Below are positions 34,468-45,415 of a stretch of 64,000 nt of DNA, one piece after another. This stretch comes from Galaxea fascicularis (taxonomy: Eukaryota; Cnidaria; Anthozoa; Scleractinia; Euphylliidae), in contig OX419336.1 in assembly GCA_948470475.1 (NCBI GenBank), positions 14,369,479-14,433,478 of the forward strand, read 5' to 3'. The notes under the pieces were generated by a model that saw nothing but the letters and a program-made list of their open reading frames with translations, had not been told where the DNA came from and ran no database searches. The first letter of the stretch is position 1, and each line of letters opens with the position of its first letter. Position numbers and translations under genes: made by a program.

Positions 34468-35460
34468 ATGTTTTGGACATTGTTGATTTTCACTTTAGGC
34501 TTGTCGCCTTACCAACGGAGCAGCGCAGAGATTCAGAGGCTTGTAGAATTGTTAAAGACTGTCATTCGTGATGACTGTGCCGCTTCAACTGTGTCTTTGT
34601 ATGCAGGGGAAGCCAATCGATGGATTGACTGGTGCAAGTCTTACTCGTTTCCCCCTTTACAGTCTAACCCAACCGCGGTTGCCCTCTACATAACAAATCT
34701 TTCACACCGTGGCTTATCTTGTTCGTCAATCTTTGAAGCAGCTTATGGCATTGCATGGCTACATAAGAAACTTGGATGTCCTAATCCGCTCGTTTCTCAA
34801 ACCTTGGCTGGTTTTAAACGTCTCCTGGCTGGTCCATCTAAGAAAAAGCAGCCTATTGAGTCTCACCACGTCAGGGCGCTGATTCGTTCCTATGGTCACC
34901 CTACTTCTTCTCTGCTGAACTTACAAATGGTATTGCTGGTTGCGCTTGGTTTTTGTGCCTTCCTGCGTTGGTCAGAGCTGCATGACTTATGTGCGTGTGA
35001 CTTAAAGTTTTGCGCCACCCACATGTCTGTTTACCTAGACAGGGGTAAGAACGATCAATTCCGTCGGGGATCTGTGGTTAAAGTTGCTCGTTTACTTTAT
35101 AGCTCATGTCCAGTGAAACTGCTGGAGTTACTCCTTAAGTGCGGAGAGCATCAACCATCTCAGTCATTATTTTGTCTCTGCCAGAAATTTGGTACCGGGT
35201 ACAAGCTGCGACAAGCTCCTCTGCCATATTCTCGGGCACGCAAACAGTTTTGCCAAATGATTTCCGGGCTTGGTTTAGACTCAAACGAATTTGGTTTACA
35301 TAGCCTTCGTTCAGGTGGTGCTTCCCAAGCAGCACGCAGCGGAGTTTCTGGTAGAGTATGGCGTAGACATGGTGGTTGGCGCAGTATCCAAGCCGCAGAT
35401 GGTTATGTCGATGAATCTTTGGAAAATACCCTTGTCATATTTAGAAATTTGGCTCTCTAG
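34468..35460 (+). CDS. tyrosine recombinase of Ngaro/DIRS element
   Basis: An open frame of 330 codons. The SAM-like N-terminal domain (STVSLYAGEANRWIDWC) is followed by the catalytic domain: ALGFCAFLRWSELHDL (Arg I), FGLHSLRSGGASQAARSG (H-x-x-R) and RHGGWRSIQAADGYVDES (His/Trp and Tyr nucleophile). All catalytic residues I expect are visible, so this is the best-preserved ORF of the element. The upstream start is uncertain because ATG at 34,468 precedes about 35 residues that look unlike the domain. The product would integrate the circular cDNA by site-specific recombination. Confidence 0.8.
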   Translation: MFWTLLIFTLGLSPYQRSSAEIQRLVELLKTVIRDDCAASTVSLYAGEANRWIDWCKSYSFPPLQSNPTAVALYITNLSHRGLSCSSIFEAAYGIAWLHKKLGCPNPLVSQTLAGFKRLLAGPSKKKQPIESHHVRALIRSYGHPTSSLLNLQMVLLVALGFCAFLRWSELHDLCACDLKFCATHMSVYLDRGKNDQFRRGSVVKVARLLYSSCPVKLLELLLKCGEHQPSQSLFCLCQKFGTGYKLRQAPLPYSRARKQFCQMISGLGLDSNEFGLHSLRSGGASQAARSGVSGRVWRRHGGWRSIQAADGYVDESLENTLVIFRNLAL

Positions 35461-35800
35461 TTTTCAGTATGTGATTTCCTTGATTGACATTACGTGAGTT
35501 GTGTTGTATGTAGCAGTATAGAGTAATTTACATTTGCCCAATTCTGATGGCTTAACGTTGCTTGATGACACAGTATCATTGCTGCGGGTGGATATGCTTA
35601 ACAATTTTTGGACAGTACCCTTACGGTATCCAAGCGATTACCTGTTTGTTATATAGTAAATACATTTGCTTAATTAACATTGCCTTGTCTTCTATCCTTC
35701 TATGCTTTTGCCACTGATTGTGAATTGTCTGCTTATCCTGCACCGCATTTTCTGGTTGTCAGTTTTTTGGGTGCGGGGAATTCAAGAAACTAATGTATTA

Positions 35801-36266
35801 AACAGCGCATCACAGAAACCTTGATAAAAATTTCTGTGTTCAAAGATACAGAATTTTGGCGTTTGAATGAGCGATTTGTGCTTAATAGAACCGGAGATAT
35901 TATTTTTTTTCTGTGACGCATTTATGACTCGCAAAAACAATTGACTCACCAGCATGTGCCAAAAGGCAGAACATATTTCTCCTACACAAAACTACTTGTA
36001 GTTTATAGATATATAAAACCTTACTTGGCTATTTCTATGAACTATTTCCTTTCCTTCGTAAATTGTGGCTAAAAATAATTGTGGTCTCAGACAATGCAAA
36101 TTCGGTGCCTAATATTTATCACTGTGAACGTTCGATGTTTGTTCGATATGAATCCAGCGAATGATCTACATGTACACTGCATGCATATCTTATATTGGAC
36201 AGTCCCATCGATTTGGCAAACTGCAGAGCAGCAACCGTTACACATAACTGGTTTCTTATGTGTAAT
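35801..36266. other. non-coding remainder of the 8.4 kb TIR element
   Basis: No coding potential recognised. It includes the imperfect hairpin-like repeat CAGAAACCTTGATAAAAATT / TTCTGTGTTC near 35,814-35,850. It may hold the 3' end of the Ngaro element. Confidence 0.4.
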
Positions 36267-39047
36267 ATATGTGACCCTCCACACGATTTTAGGTAAAATG
36301 GTGATGACACGGGCACGCGTGTCATGACACGACACGCTTTTCGTGTCACAATGTCACGGATATGTGCAAATTTAATAGGTAAAACAAAGACTGTCACGGT
36401 AGGTTTTGTTTGGCACGCTGAAACTTTTGTTTCAAGCAGTGTGCCATAAGTCACGCCTAGCGTGTGATATGACACTGCACGCGTGTCATAAGCCAAGCGT
36501 GCCTTATGACACACCACGCGTGCGATGTACATACACGATAACGGACTGACACGCCAGCCCTGGATGGTCCCAGGCACGCGAAGCATAAGATCAGACTGGA
36601 GTTTAATTAACGGAAAAAAACTATTTTATAAACGGTCTAGCTTTTTCCAGTTGTTCTTTACTTTCCTTTAAAAGACGGTACTCAAGCAAACAGAGCTTCA
36701 GATAGGGAGGAATGCGAACGAATGATTTCGGAAAGAAGTAACTTTTTCTTTCGTGTCGCGTTACATACCAGAACAGAGTGAGATGTGTGGAAGCAAATAA
36801 ACTGCTTCCTCCAGTGGATATAGGGTAAGCTGATATTTTGTTGAATCAAACGAAAATATCGTTGTAGGATTCACAGCAATGAAACTAAAATAGAATACAT
36901 TGTCACTCCGTTCACGCGTTTGTTTACATTTTCGCGCGACAGCGGGAAGTGTTTTCCTGGTTTTTGGATGCAAACTTCTACGGTAAAATTGTTTATGGGT
37001 TGATACTGAATATTTATTTGAACGCAGATATTTTCTAGCTTCAATTACAATCATAAAACACTTCCTATGATAAGACTCTTTTCCAATTTGATCAGACCGA
37101 TGAACTGTGTGTATTTACAGTTCTAATTTGCATCGGAAAACACATCTCGCTATTGCGCGAAAACTGACTGTGAAACTGAAACAAAAATCCTGTACTCCAG
37201 TAAAAAAAAAAATCATAATTCTCGTTCTAGGAAAGATATGTGGATGCTTCTGATGTCTATTTGAAGCTAAAAAAGAGCTTCGTTCAAAGAACATATTTGT
37301 TATAACGCGTAGAGGACTTTTAGAGGTACAAAACTGTTTAAAAAACCCTTGCTGTAGCGCGTCCAACGTGTGTAAATCATCCCGACACTGTCGCGTATGC
37401 AAATGTGAGTAAGAAAGATTATATTTTTGTGACAAAATCAAAACTCTTTCTAATAACATTGCTCTTTCGTTTTGTTATTGAGTGCTATAGTTTCCATTAA
37501 ATTATACCAGCGTATGAGTGCGATTTTACATTTCGATTTGCATCCCAAAACATTTCTTGCTATCACGTGAAAATGTATACAAACTGTCAGTGTGAAACTG
37601 AAACAAAAATCTTATACTACAGTAAAAAAAATCATAACTTCCCTTCTAGAAAATATATTTGGATGCTTCTGGTGTCTGTTTGAAGCTAAAAACGAGCTCC
37701 GTTCAAAAAACGTAGTTATTATGACGCGCCGAGAACTTTAGAGGTAGAAAACTGTCTATCTTGCGAATAGTGCGTCCAATGTGTGAAAATAATCCCGACG
37801 CTGTCACGTATGCAATTGCAAGCATAAAAGATTGTGAAAAATCAAAACTCTGTCTAATAAAATTTCTCGTTCGTTTTGTTATTTACTGCTGTAGTTACCA
37901 TTAAATTATGCCAGCATGTGCGTGTTGCAACTAAACGACAAACATTTTGCGACGAAAAGATGAAATAGAAAAAGACGTAAAATTCTCAGTAAAGTACTGA
38001 TAAATCATTATTCCAGCATAAAATTGGAGATTTTGCCACTTTTCGCACTTTTGGCTATTTTCTTACAATTCTATTTCCTACTCTTGGTTCACATGTAGAG
38101 TTCGCATGGCCAATTTGCGATTTTGGTTATCGTCAACACGTGCGTGGGAAATTTGCCTGGTTACTCAGCACACAAAAGACTCGTTTGGCTGAACGTCGAA
38201 CTTGTGATTTGTGTTGAATTCTGAAGACCAACTCCCTGTAATTATTATACGAACTTGAAGAATTATAAGGACCGTTTCCCACGAATAGAATAGGCAGTAA
38301 CTACAAGAGCTCTTAAAACAACGAAACGTGACGAGCAAAGCAATACATTTCGCTCGTCTAATAGCCGATTGTCTGGAAAGATCTTTGAAGAAACTTAAAC
38401 CGCCAAGCACCATTTCAGAATTTCCAACTAATTCAAGTCTGCAGCTGGTACAGTGTGGACGTTGTACGGGGCATTTTCATTCTACTGTTCACGCTTATCG
38501 AAATTTTAGTTTCATAACTTGTATGAAAACAGTAAAAAAGCAAGTTTTACTTTACAAGCTATTCACATGGCGTTGGAGTTCGCGCTTCTAACAACTGAAC
38601 AGGCCGAATACGCAGTTTTTGCCACGACTAAGTTCAAAGAAAAATTCGCGAAGACACATTGGTCCATCGCGGATGTGAGCGTATTTTCTTATATATTTTT
38701 TTCTGAGATGAGTCTTTGGCTATACAGACAACGGACCCTCTGTTGTGTGACAATACGTAAGTTGAAAGAGTGGACTCGGCTGCCCTGCAGCATGTCATTT
38801 TGCTCACCAAGCTAGCGTGTCATTTTACTCACTTGCGTGCTAGTTTGCTCAGTATCACACGACATTGTTTCACAGGACACGATCCTTTGTGTTTCGCGTG
38901 CGATGTAAACAAAAGGTTAACCGTGCCAGTTGGCGCACTGCTCACACGCTGGCGTGTCATTTCGCTCACTGCCTATTGTTTAGCGTGTCATTTTAGCGTG
39001 CCCGTGCATTCACCTTTTTACCCAAAATCCTGTGGACGGTCACATAT
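36267..39047. mobile_element. 2.8 kb TIR element with GTGTCAT/ATGACAC palindromic subterminal repeats
   Basis: The left end reads ATATGTGACCCTCCACACGA, then TTTTAGGTAAAATGGTGA. The complement of the right end reads ATATGTGACCGTCCACAGGA, then TTTTGGGTAAAAAGGTGA. Inside both ends are dense GTGTCAT, ATGACAC, GCGTGTCA and GGCACGC motifs (36,300-36,560 and 38,780-39,005), able to fold into many hairpins. The interior (36.6-38.7 kb) has two related stretches: 37,115-37,470 resembles 37,520-37,900 (GAAACTGAAACAAAAATC, TTCGTTCAAAGAAC variants). No transposase is recognisable. Confidence 0.7.
37115..37905. repeat. tandem duplication inside the 2.8 kb element, two units of about 400 bp
   Basis: Unit 1 (from about 37,115) and unit 2 (from about 37,520) share, in the same order, TTTGCATC, GTGTGAAACTGAAACAAAAAT, AGTAAAAAAAATCATAA, GATGCTTCTG, TTTGAAGCTAAAAA, GACTTT/GAACTTT with AGAGGTA, AAACTGT, and GCGTCCAA. 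The copies are diverged by substitutions and small gaps. Non-coding. Confidence 0.6.
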
Positions 39048-39682
39048 GCCATACTAAACGCTTCAGTCAATCTTGAGAGAAACGAGACGGGAGGTGGTAA
39101 CTTACCTTTGAGCTGTACTGTAATAGCCTCAAAATGGGAATATTAACTATTAATCGGAGCAATTTTTTTATCAGATACACCTTTCCACGAGAAATTTCTG
39201 AATTTCCATAAGCAACTCACCAAACATTATACTGCTGGGGGAGCAAAGCTTTACAACCCTGATGTAATGGAACAAATTTGGAACAAGCATGCACCTGGTC
39301 TGTTTCATGAGCTAGTCTTCAACAAGTGATCAGAAATGATGAAAGAGGACAAATTTCAAAACAGAGAGGATCCATTCAAAGGCAACAAGTGGTTGCAATA
39401 TTGCACCAGGTCTCTTACATGTATTTCATGAATCAAGTCAGTTGGTAAAAACTCATTGCTGTTACAGTATGACACTTGGCTTTTCCTTGGCCTGTGTGTA
39501 GTGTTGATTAACCCCGTGGGGGTTATGCAATTAATATTCCTGTTGTATAAGTTCGCACGCTTGTAAATTTCAAGTCAGTGTGTGTTAGTGTTTAAACTTT
39601 GTTCGTTGTGAAATAAAGTTCATATCTTCTTTTCCGTAACTGTGTCATTCCACATTTAAAGAACACAACAGTTGGCGACAAG

Positions 39683-40401
39683 ATGCCGGACCCACCAGAA
39701 GGCTCAGCAGAACCAAGTGCTGTGGTTCATCCATCGTTTTTGGGGCGTATGGAAGAGTTTATGCCGGGCAGTGACTGGAAGCATTATGTGGAGCGACTCA
39801 AAATGTTCTTCGCAGTTAATGGTATTCCCACGGAAAAGCAAATACCAAGCATACTTACCTTGATGGGTAGTAAGATGTATGCTTTGTTGAGGTCCATTTC
39901 AGTGCCGAGGAAACCGAACGAATTAAGTTTTACGGAAATTGTAGATACTCTGGCTCAGCATGTGGACCTCAGGCCGATAATTATCACTGAAAGATACAAG
40001 TTTCACAAAGCCGAACAGAAGAGTCGGAAACCATTAGGCAGTACCTAGCCAAGCTACAAAAGTTAGCGGAGACTTGCAAATTTGGTCTGTATTGCCAGGA
40101 AGCCATTTGTGACCAGTTTGTTTGTGGTTTGCATTCTCAGCCAACTCAGTGCAAGTTACTGGCTGAAGCGACGTTGTCTTTACAAACTGCCGTGGAGAAA
40201 TCCTCTGCCATCGAGTTAACGGAAAAGGAAGCCTCAGGATTTCATAGTGTTGCCCACTACGATGTTAAGAAAGTGGAAGGAACTTTTCCCGAGTGTTTCA
40301 GGTGTGGGAAAGCTAACCAATCTCCGGAAATATGTTTTCATCGGAAAGCACAATGTCATGGATGCCAGAAGTTTGGCCACATTGTAATGAAGTGTCCGTA
40401 G
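39683..40401 (+). pseudogene. Gypsy gag with zinc knuckles
   Basis: ATG at 39,683 just after the 5' LTR opens MPDPPEGSAEPS, a capsid-like segment (MEEFMPGSDWKHYVERLKMF), and a stop at about 40,046. It continues in another frame with QLAEATLS-type helices and two zinc-binding motifs (CFRCGK...C near 40,300, CHGCQKFGHIVMKC near 40,358). The knuckles bind RNA during packaging. The frame change near 40,020 and the stop at 40,399 prevent an intact gag. Confidence 0.7.
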
Positions 40402-40571
40402 AAACATGCACCTCGGAACCAAGGGCCAGGAGCGGGGAAAGGAAGAAGAAGAAGAAACCCAGTGGAATTCATAATGTTGAAGAATCGGAGTCGATGGCAC
40501 AACCAGTGGATAAAACAGCCTGGCCGATATTTACTATAGTCCATAATCAGGGGTGAAGCAAGGAGTTAATA

Positions 40572-40964
40572 GTGCCAGTCCTGACTGATGGAAAGCCTGT
40601 GGATATGGAGGTGGACACTGGTGCCTCTGTGACGATCATACCGAACAGTGTATGGACTGATGTACTGGCAGCGAAGTCCTTGCAGTGCACTGACATGAAA
40701 TTGCGTAGTTATTCAGTGCATGAAATTCCAGTTCTTGGAGAGACCAAGGTTCATGTGTTGTATGGTGATCAACAAGCCTGCCTTCCAGTTTTTGTCACTG
40801 CAAGTGATGATCCAACACTTCTGAGACGAAATTGGCTGTCCGTTCTTAAGCTGCACTGGATTTCTCTGGCATCGGTGGACCAAGTGGATAACCTGGTATT
40901 GAAGTATGCATCATTGTTTGATGGAGGTCAGGGAATTATCAAGGGTGTGCTCACCTCAAGCTAA
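40572..40964 (+). pseudogene. retroviral-type aspartic protease
   Basis: VDTGASVTIIPNSVW (near 40,612) carries the catalytic DTGA triad of pepsin-like retroelement proteases, followed by IPVLGETKVHV and a NWLSVLKL segment. A short run (KPRPVPGIPV, other frame, near 40,995) is what normally precedes the RT; the polypurine tract then starts immediately. The polymerase region is thus deleted. Confidence 0.75.
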
Positions 40965-43880
40965 AAGAAAATGCCACCCTGCAGTTCTTTAAGCCAAGAC
41001 CTGTTCCAGGAATCCCTGTAGTATGTCACCATTAACACTCATCCCCTTTCGAGTGTCGGCAAGTCCAGCCGTTTTTGAACTTTGTTCCTGTAATTTCACT
41101 TAAGTCACATTTGTGTGGCAGGAAGTGTAGTGTTAATTAACCCCGTGGGGGTTACGTAACTCAGAAGCTTCATGCAAGTAATTAATATTCGTGTTATATA
41201 AGTTCGCACACTTGTAAATTTCAAGTCAGTGTGAGTTAGTTGTTCGTTTGTTCATATCTTCTTTTCCGTAACTGTGTCGTTCCACGTTTAAAGAACACAA
41301 CACTGTGTATAGCTGCTCACTCCCCTCCAGAAATATTTAGTGGAGGGCAGCTACACAAAGACCAGTTTTATCTGTCTGAATTTTTTCATTTTCTAATTGA
41401 ACTACAACAGAAAAATAACACATTGCAACAAGACTGTCCTTTCATGGTGCCAGTGATGATGCCTGAACAACTGGATGTGTGTTAAACCACAAAAAGACTA
41501 GGGCAACAAGAAGCACTACCAGCACTGACACTATCATTAAAAGTGCCATCAGGGTATAACCTTTAAGCAAAAGATTGAAATAAGAGTTATAGGACTTTTA
41601 ACAGGTATTGATTGAAACTGCAGGGGGTAACCCTCAGGGCACATTTCAAAGAGCACTGTGTTATTCAAAATATGGAATGTACAACTGTAACATTCAACTG
41701 TTAAATTACCAAGTTACTGAAACAGTTTTCCTTTTTTTTTTTAACAGGGTAACAAATTCCTTCTGCTACTAATAGATGATTTCCATTGTGTTCACACCAT
41801 AAAAGACCCCAAACAGGCAAAGCTAAGTGAAAGTCTACATATGTGTACAGGAGTTGTAGACAGCCCGAAGTCTATCTTTGCTATCTGTGTGAACAAACTG
41901 ATCGATCAAGAAGTACTGGTTCAAGAACCTGGTAGAGGAATTGTCAACTGATATGGCAGAATCCACCCTGATGAAGTAACCAAGCTCTTCAGAGAACATC
42001 AGCCAGACTATTTCATGTATGCCTACCTAGATACCCTACCAGTTGAATATCACAACTTTAACATGGCATGTGTTAACAAAAGCATCACAGAATTGAGGTG
42101 AAGTACTCAAAATTTAGCATGTTGTTTTGTCAACCATCCTACATGAGTTCTGTAACTTTCTCACTGTTTTGCTTTTCTAAGCTTGAGATGATGTGTAAAG
42201 TTCAATTTAAAAAAGGACTAGTGGATTGAAGCCTAATAAATTCAGATAGAACTCAACCACAAACTTATGCCTCTCTCATAAAGTTTCTTTTACAATGTGA
42301 AAGATAAGTTTAGCTAATTCTGTGCAAAACGGGAAAGGATAAAAAATAAATATTTGCAAGAACACATTGGATTTCAGAGTGTATACTGATGAGGAGAGAC
42401 ATGACTTAGATCTGCTGTCAAACACGTGGCTAGTTGATGAATTTCAATAGTCACTTAAGAGTATGGGAGACTACAGGAGGCCATAAATCATGTCACTGAC
42501 ACATGTCCATCACTACAAGAGTACATGCAAAAGAACCTGCTGTTTTTAGCCAGTGACTGGCTAACATGGTGCTACAACAAGAAGATTATATGCCAGGTTT
42601 GCCCAAGTTAACTTTAAACCGTTCAACTTGTCACCTTCACTACTACACAGGAATAAAAATAACTGCAATGTTAAACACACAGTCATGTTGAAAATATTTT
42701 TTCATTTTGTTACATAACCTGTAAATAAATTAATGTGATGCCAGTTTTTTTTTTAGATTTCCTCGGAAGATGTTTAATAAATTAAGACGCAATTCTGTCT
42801 CAGCAATGCACAGTTTCCTTTTGTCAGATCAATTCCACCAAATACAACAGCTGCGCAAGTTCAAGAGGCTGCCAGGGTCCTTAGTGCCAGCAGAGGAAGC
42901 TTTTGCAAGGTTCCTTCCTGTGAACTCCAGGGGTAGAGGTCTGCAAAACTTACAGGGGATGGCTGATTGAGCAGCTGAGTTTCTCCTTGATTTGTTCACC
43001 TCAATAAGGCAAAACCTGGAGGGTTATGCAAAAATACAAAAAGGACATCGCAAATATCAGGTAAAACAAAGTGATTGCAACACAAGACACCTAAATTTAT
43101 GAGGTCCAATTTTCCTGCATTTTATACTGAGACTTGTTGCACGCATGTAGATTTTCTACACTCTGAAGTCAACCAAAGCATCAAAAGATTATGTTCAACA
43201 TCTCTCACACTCCCTCTAAAACAATATTAGGAGTTCCCAGGATATGCACATGACACAAACTTATCATACTCACCTTTCGTTCATATTAGCCATATTACCT
43301 TCCCTCTCTTGATGCCACTGTGGATCAGCAAAGTTTGCATTTGGGGTAAGCATGGAAGGGACTAGAAGCAGACCCTCTGTTGAACTGTGATGCTACAGAC
43401 TGTAGAGTAGATGAGGACCATCCTGTACAATGCCTCAGCTGTGGCCACACTTATCACAAAGTTTGCCTTGGCAAATCCACAGACGATAATGATCATGGTT
43501 ACTCAATGCCAAATCGAACCATCTGCATCATATGTTCTGTAAAGCATCCTCTCAGAATACAAGAGTTTGCTTGTAGCTTCAACAAAGGTTTGTTGGCTAG
43601 AAGTGATGATGACAACGATGATAGTGAAAACTCAGATGGTGACAGTAATGACAAGCCTGTATCAAAGGTTCAAAAGTTACTTCTCAGAGCCAAGGAATGC
43701 CTTCACCACCTTCCCCCGGCAGACTTATTTAAGTACAGAAACAAAAATTTGAAACCTGCGACCTGCAGCAACCCAGTATCAACATCAGTAAATGTTCACA
43801 CTGGCTATATGTGCTCCATGTGTGGTAAGGTCTGCAAGACCAAAGGGGGGCTGACTCAAGATGAAGAAACCCACAGATAA

Positions 43881-45415
43881 CAAAAGGAATAACAATAAAT
43901 GACCAATCTTTCCTTGTCGTGCAAGTATAAACAGAAATATAAAAGCAAACCCGAGCAAGCAATGTAACTGTCAGTGATAAAGAGTAAATGGAGTTAGCCA
44001 TGTTGGTGTCCCAGTTCGTTGTAACATATGCATTTCTAACATACATGTGGCAGAATTTCAAACCTTCTTATAAAGTTTAAATTCGAATGGATCTGAAACA
44101 GCTAAAGCAGCTGTACTTCTGAATTTGCAAATTATCAGTAACATTCAGAAGTGTACAACTGATATTTTGACTTAGTTATACTCTCATAAAGTGAATGATC
44201 TACTGAAATTCTCAAGTGGACCAAGGTTTATGAACATAATTTAATGGTACTTGAATTGATTTCGGATACCCTGCTTGGGATTTTCTTTACAAAACTCAAT
44301 TATGCTTATACACAGTGTACATGTATTATTCATGTACAAAAAAAAGACAGCTTTTCTCCTAAAATGCTTGAAACTTCACCATACATGTCAATAACCCTTC
44401 AAAAAGACTGTCTTCAGGTCAGAGACGTTTTGCACGATATTAAATTTAAAAACGGTTTCAAGACATGCAATTAGTCAAAATCAATAACAACAAAAACAAA
44501 CCTCTCTAAGCTACAATCATGGAGAAAAGTGTTGAGACAAATCCCTAAAACTATCGCTTTCGAACTAACAATAGTATATGTTTCTGAATGAAAACACCTT
44601 TTTCATCTGTTGTCAGCCCCCTCCCCCCCAAACAATGTTGCAAAAGGCTTCGTGGATGTTTATTTGTTTCCAACATTGATAAAGGGGGGAGGGGAGGTTA
44701 CCCTGAATAAGGGACGAGAGGAGAATTAACACCTAGGGTAAAAACGTTGTTAATTTTCATGTGTCTCAACAATTTTTGTCCATGATTGTAGGTTATCTAC
44801 CATATCAGGTTCTTTTGTGCACCACTGCAAAAGACAGTCAAAGATGTATTTTATATTACAAAAAAAAAACACTAAAACATGGGCAACACAGGCTAGAATA
44901 TACAGCAAAACGGAGAAACAAATGTATCTCTTATAATTTTACTACAATTAGGTTAAGCTAACGACATTATTAGCAAAAACCAAATGGATCTCTTCCCAGA
45001 AGCAAGTCAAGATATGACTGGTAATTTTAGCGATAGAGTAAGTTAATTTGAACCAAATATGAGTCATCAAGGCAAAAAATTCGCGAAACAAAACACCCAT
45101 GAGAAAAATGACACCACAAATATCAACCGCCCAGTGATGGCCTGTGTTCAAGCTCAAATTTTGCTATTTTCTGCGATTCACAGATAAGCAGAAAATTACT
45201 GTTTTCACGGTTCACTAAACAAGTGGCAGTTACCATGGTAACAAGGCTAGTTTGTGGACGGTTAGGAGCACATGGTTTTGACAGTTCCATTCTAGTCTGG
45301 CGCAGCTCCCACATGGTCAATTTTTTTTACTCATTGCATCTTCGTGACAAATTCTGCCCAGTTAACAGGGTTTTAAAAACTTTCCTTACGACAGAAGCAG
45401 TATTTCTGTACCTTT
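43881..45415. other. non-coding stretch with poly-C/poly-G runs
   Basis: No recognisable gene. Contains CCCCCTCCCCCCCA near 44,620 and GGGGGGAGGGGAGG near 44,685, a pair of complementary homopurine/homopyrimidine runs about 60 bases apart that could pair. Confidence 0.45.

Larger units (their letters stand above)
31080..35800 (+). mobile_element. Ngaro/DIRS-type tyrosine-recombinase retrotransposon
   Basis: Plus-strand order is gag-like protein with a zinc knuckle, reverse transcriptase, RNase H, then tyrosine recombinase. That is the organisation of DIRS-order elements, which integrate with a tyrosine recombinase instead of a DDE integrase. I could not locate the split direct repeats or exact ends, so the limits are approximate. 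Confidence 0.75.
30753..39120. mobile_element. 8.4 kb TA-flanked TIR element carrying nested insertions
   Basis: Ends are inverted: left CAGTACCGCTCAAAGGTAAG then TTACCAC, right complement CAGTACAGCTCAAAGGTAAG then TTACCAC. The arms diverge after about 27 bp, though both continue with GTCTC/CTCGAGAGAAA-like sequence. TA lies directly outside each end (30,751-30,752 and 39,121-39,122). It sits in an intron of the Cys-rich gene, and most of its length is later insertions: a Ngaro/DIRS element at about 31.1-35.8 kb and a TIR element at 36.27-39.05 kb. The termini resemble those of the element at 10,532-12,502, so both may share a transposase. Confidence 0.75.
39497..41302 (+). mobile_element. 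non-autonomous Gypsy-type LTR retrotransposon (gag-protease only)
   Basis: LTRs at 39,497-39,670 and 41,126-41,302 both begin TGTAGTGTT and end ACAACA, and both share the GTAACTGTGTC block. CTGTG lies directly outside both ends (39,492-39,496 and 41,303-41,307), a clean 5-bp duplication. TTGGCGACAAGATGCC follows the 5' LTR at the primer-site position. The body codes gag and protease and stops just after a short RT-proximal segment. RT, RNase H and integrase are absent although both LTRs and target copies are intact. It interrupts an exon of the Cys-rich gene. Confidence 0.85.
30146..43880 (+). pseudogene. decayed multi-exon gene of unknown function, Cys-rich N-terminus and zinc-finger C-terminus
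   Basis: Exon 1 (30,146-30,492, donor GTAATC) is Cys-rich (CGFTRAVWLCRNHAKWL). Exon 2 (from 30,541) has a coiled coil (KKIIADLQRENTELRAH). Exon 3 (39,175-39,409) reads FHEKFLNFHKQL. Exon 4 starts at 39,468 and is cut at 39,496 by a Gypsy element, resuming at 41,308. Another exon starts near 41,750 (FLLLLIDDFHCVHTI), with more at 42,380-42,470 and 42,770-43,060. The last, 43,380-43,880, has a PHD-like CLSCGHTYHKVCLG...CIIC finger, an acidic stretch and a CSMCGKVC C2H2-like finger. In-frame TGA codons occur at 39,327, about 41,950 and 42,967, plus TAA at about 41,483 and a TAG near 42,448. I do not recognise the family; it may itself be an old transposon-derived gene. Confidence 0.5.

Noticed and set aside
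36119..36586. 155-codon minus-strand open frame
   Set aside because: It spans the end of the TIR element and its GTGTCAT palindromes, so it is a by-product of repeats.
39327..42969. Recurrent in-frame TGA codons as possible selenocysteine or stop readthrough
   Set aside because: They occur with TAG and TAA stops in the same gene and fit C-to-T/G-to-A decay. No SECIS-like context was recognised.
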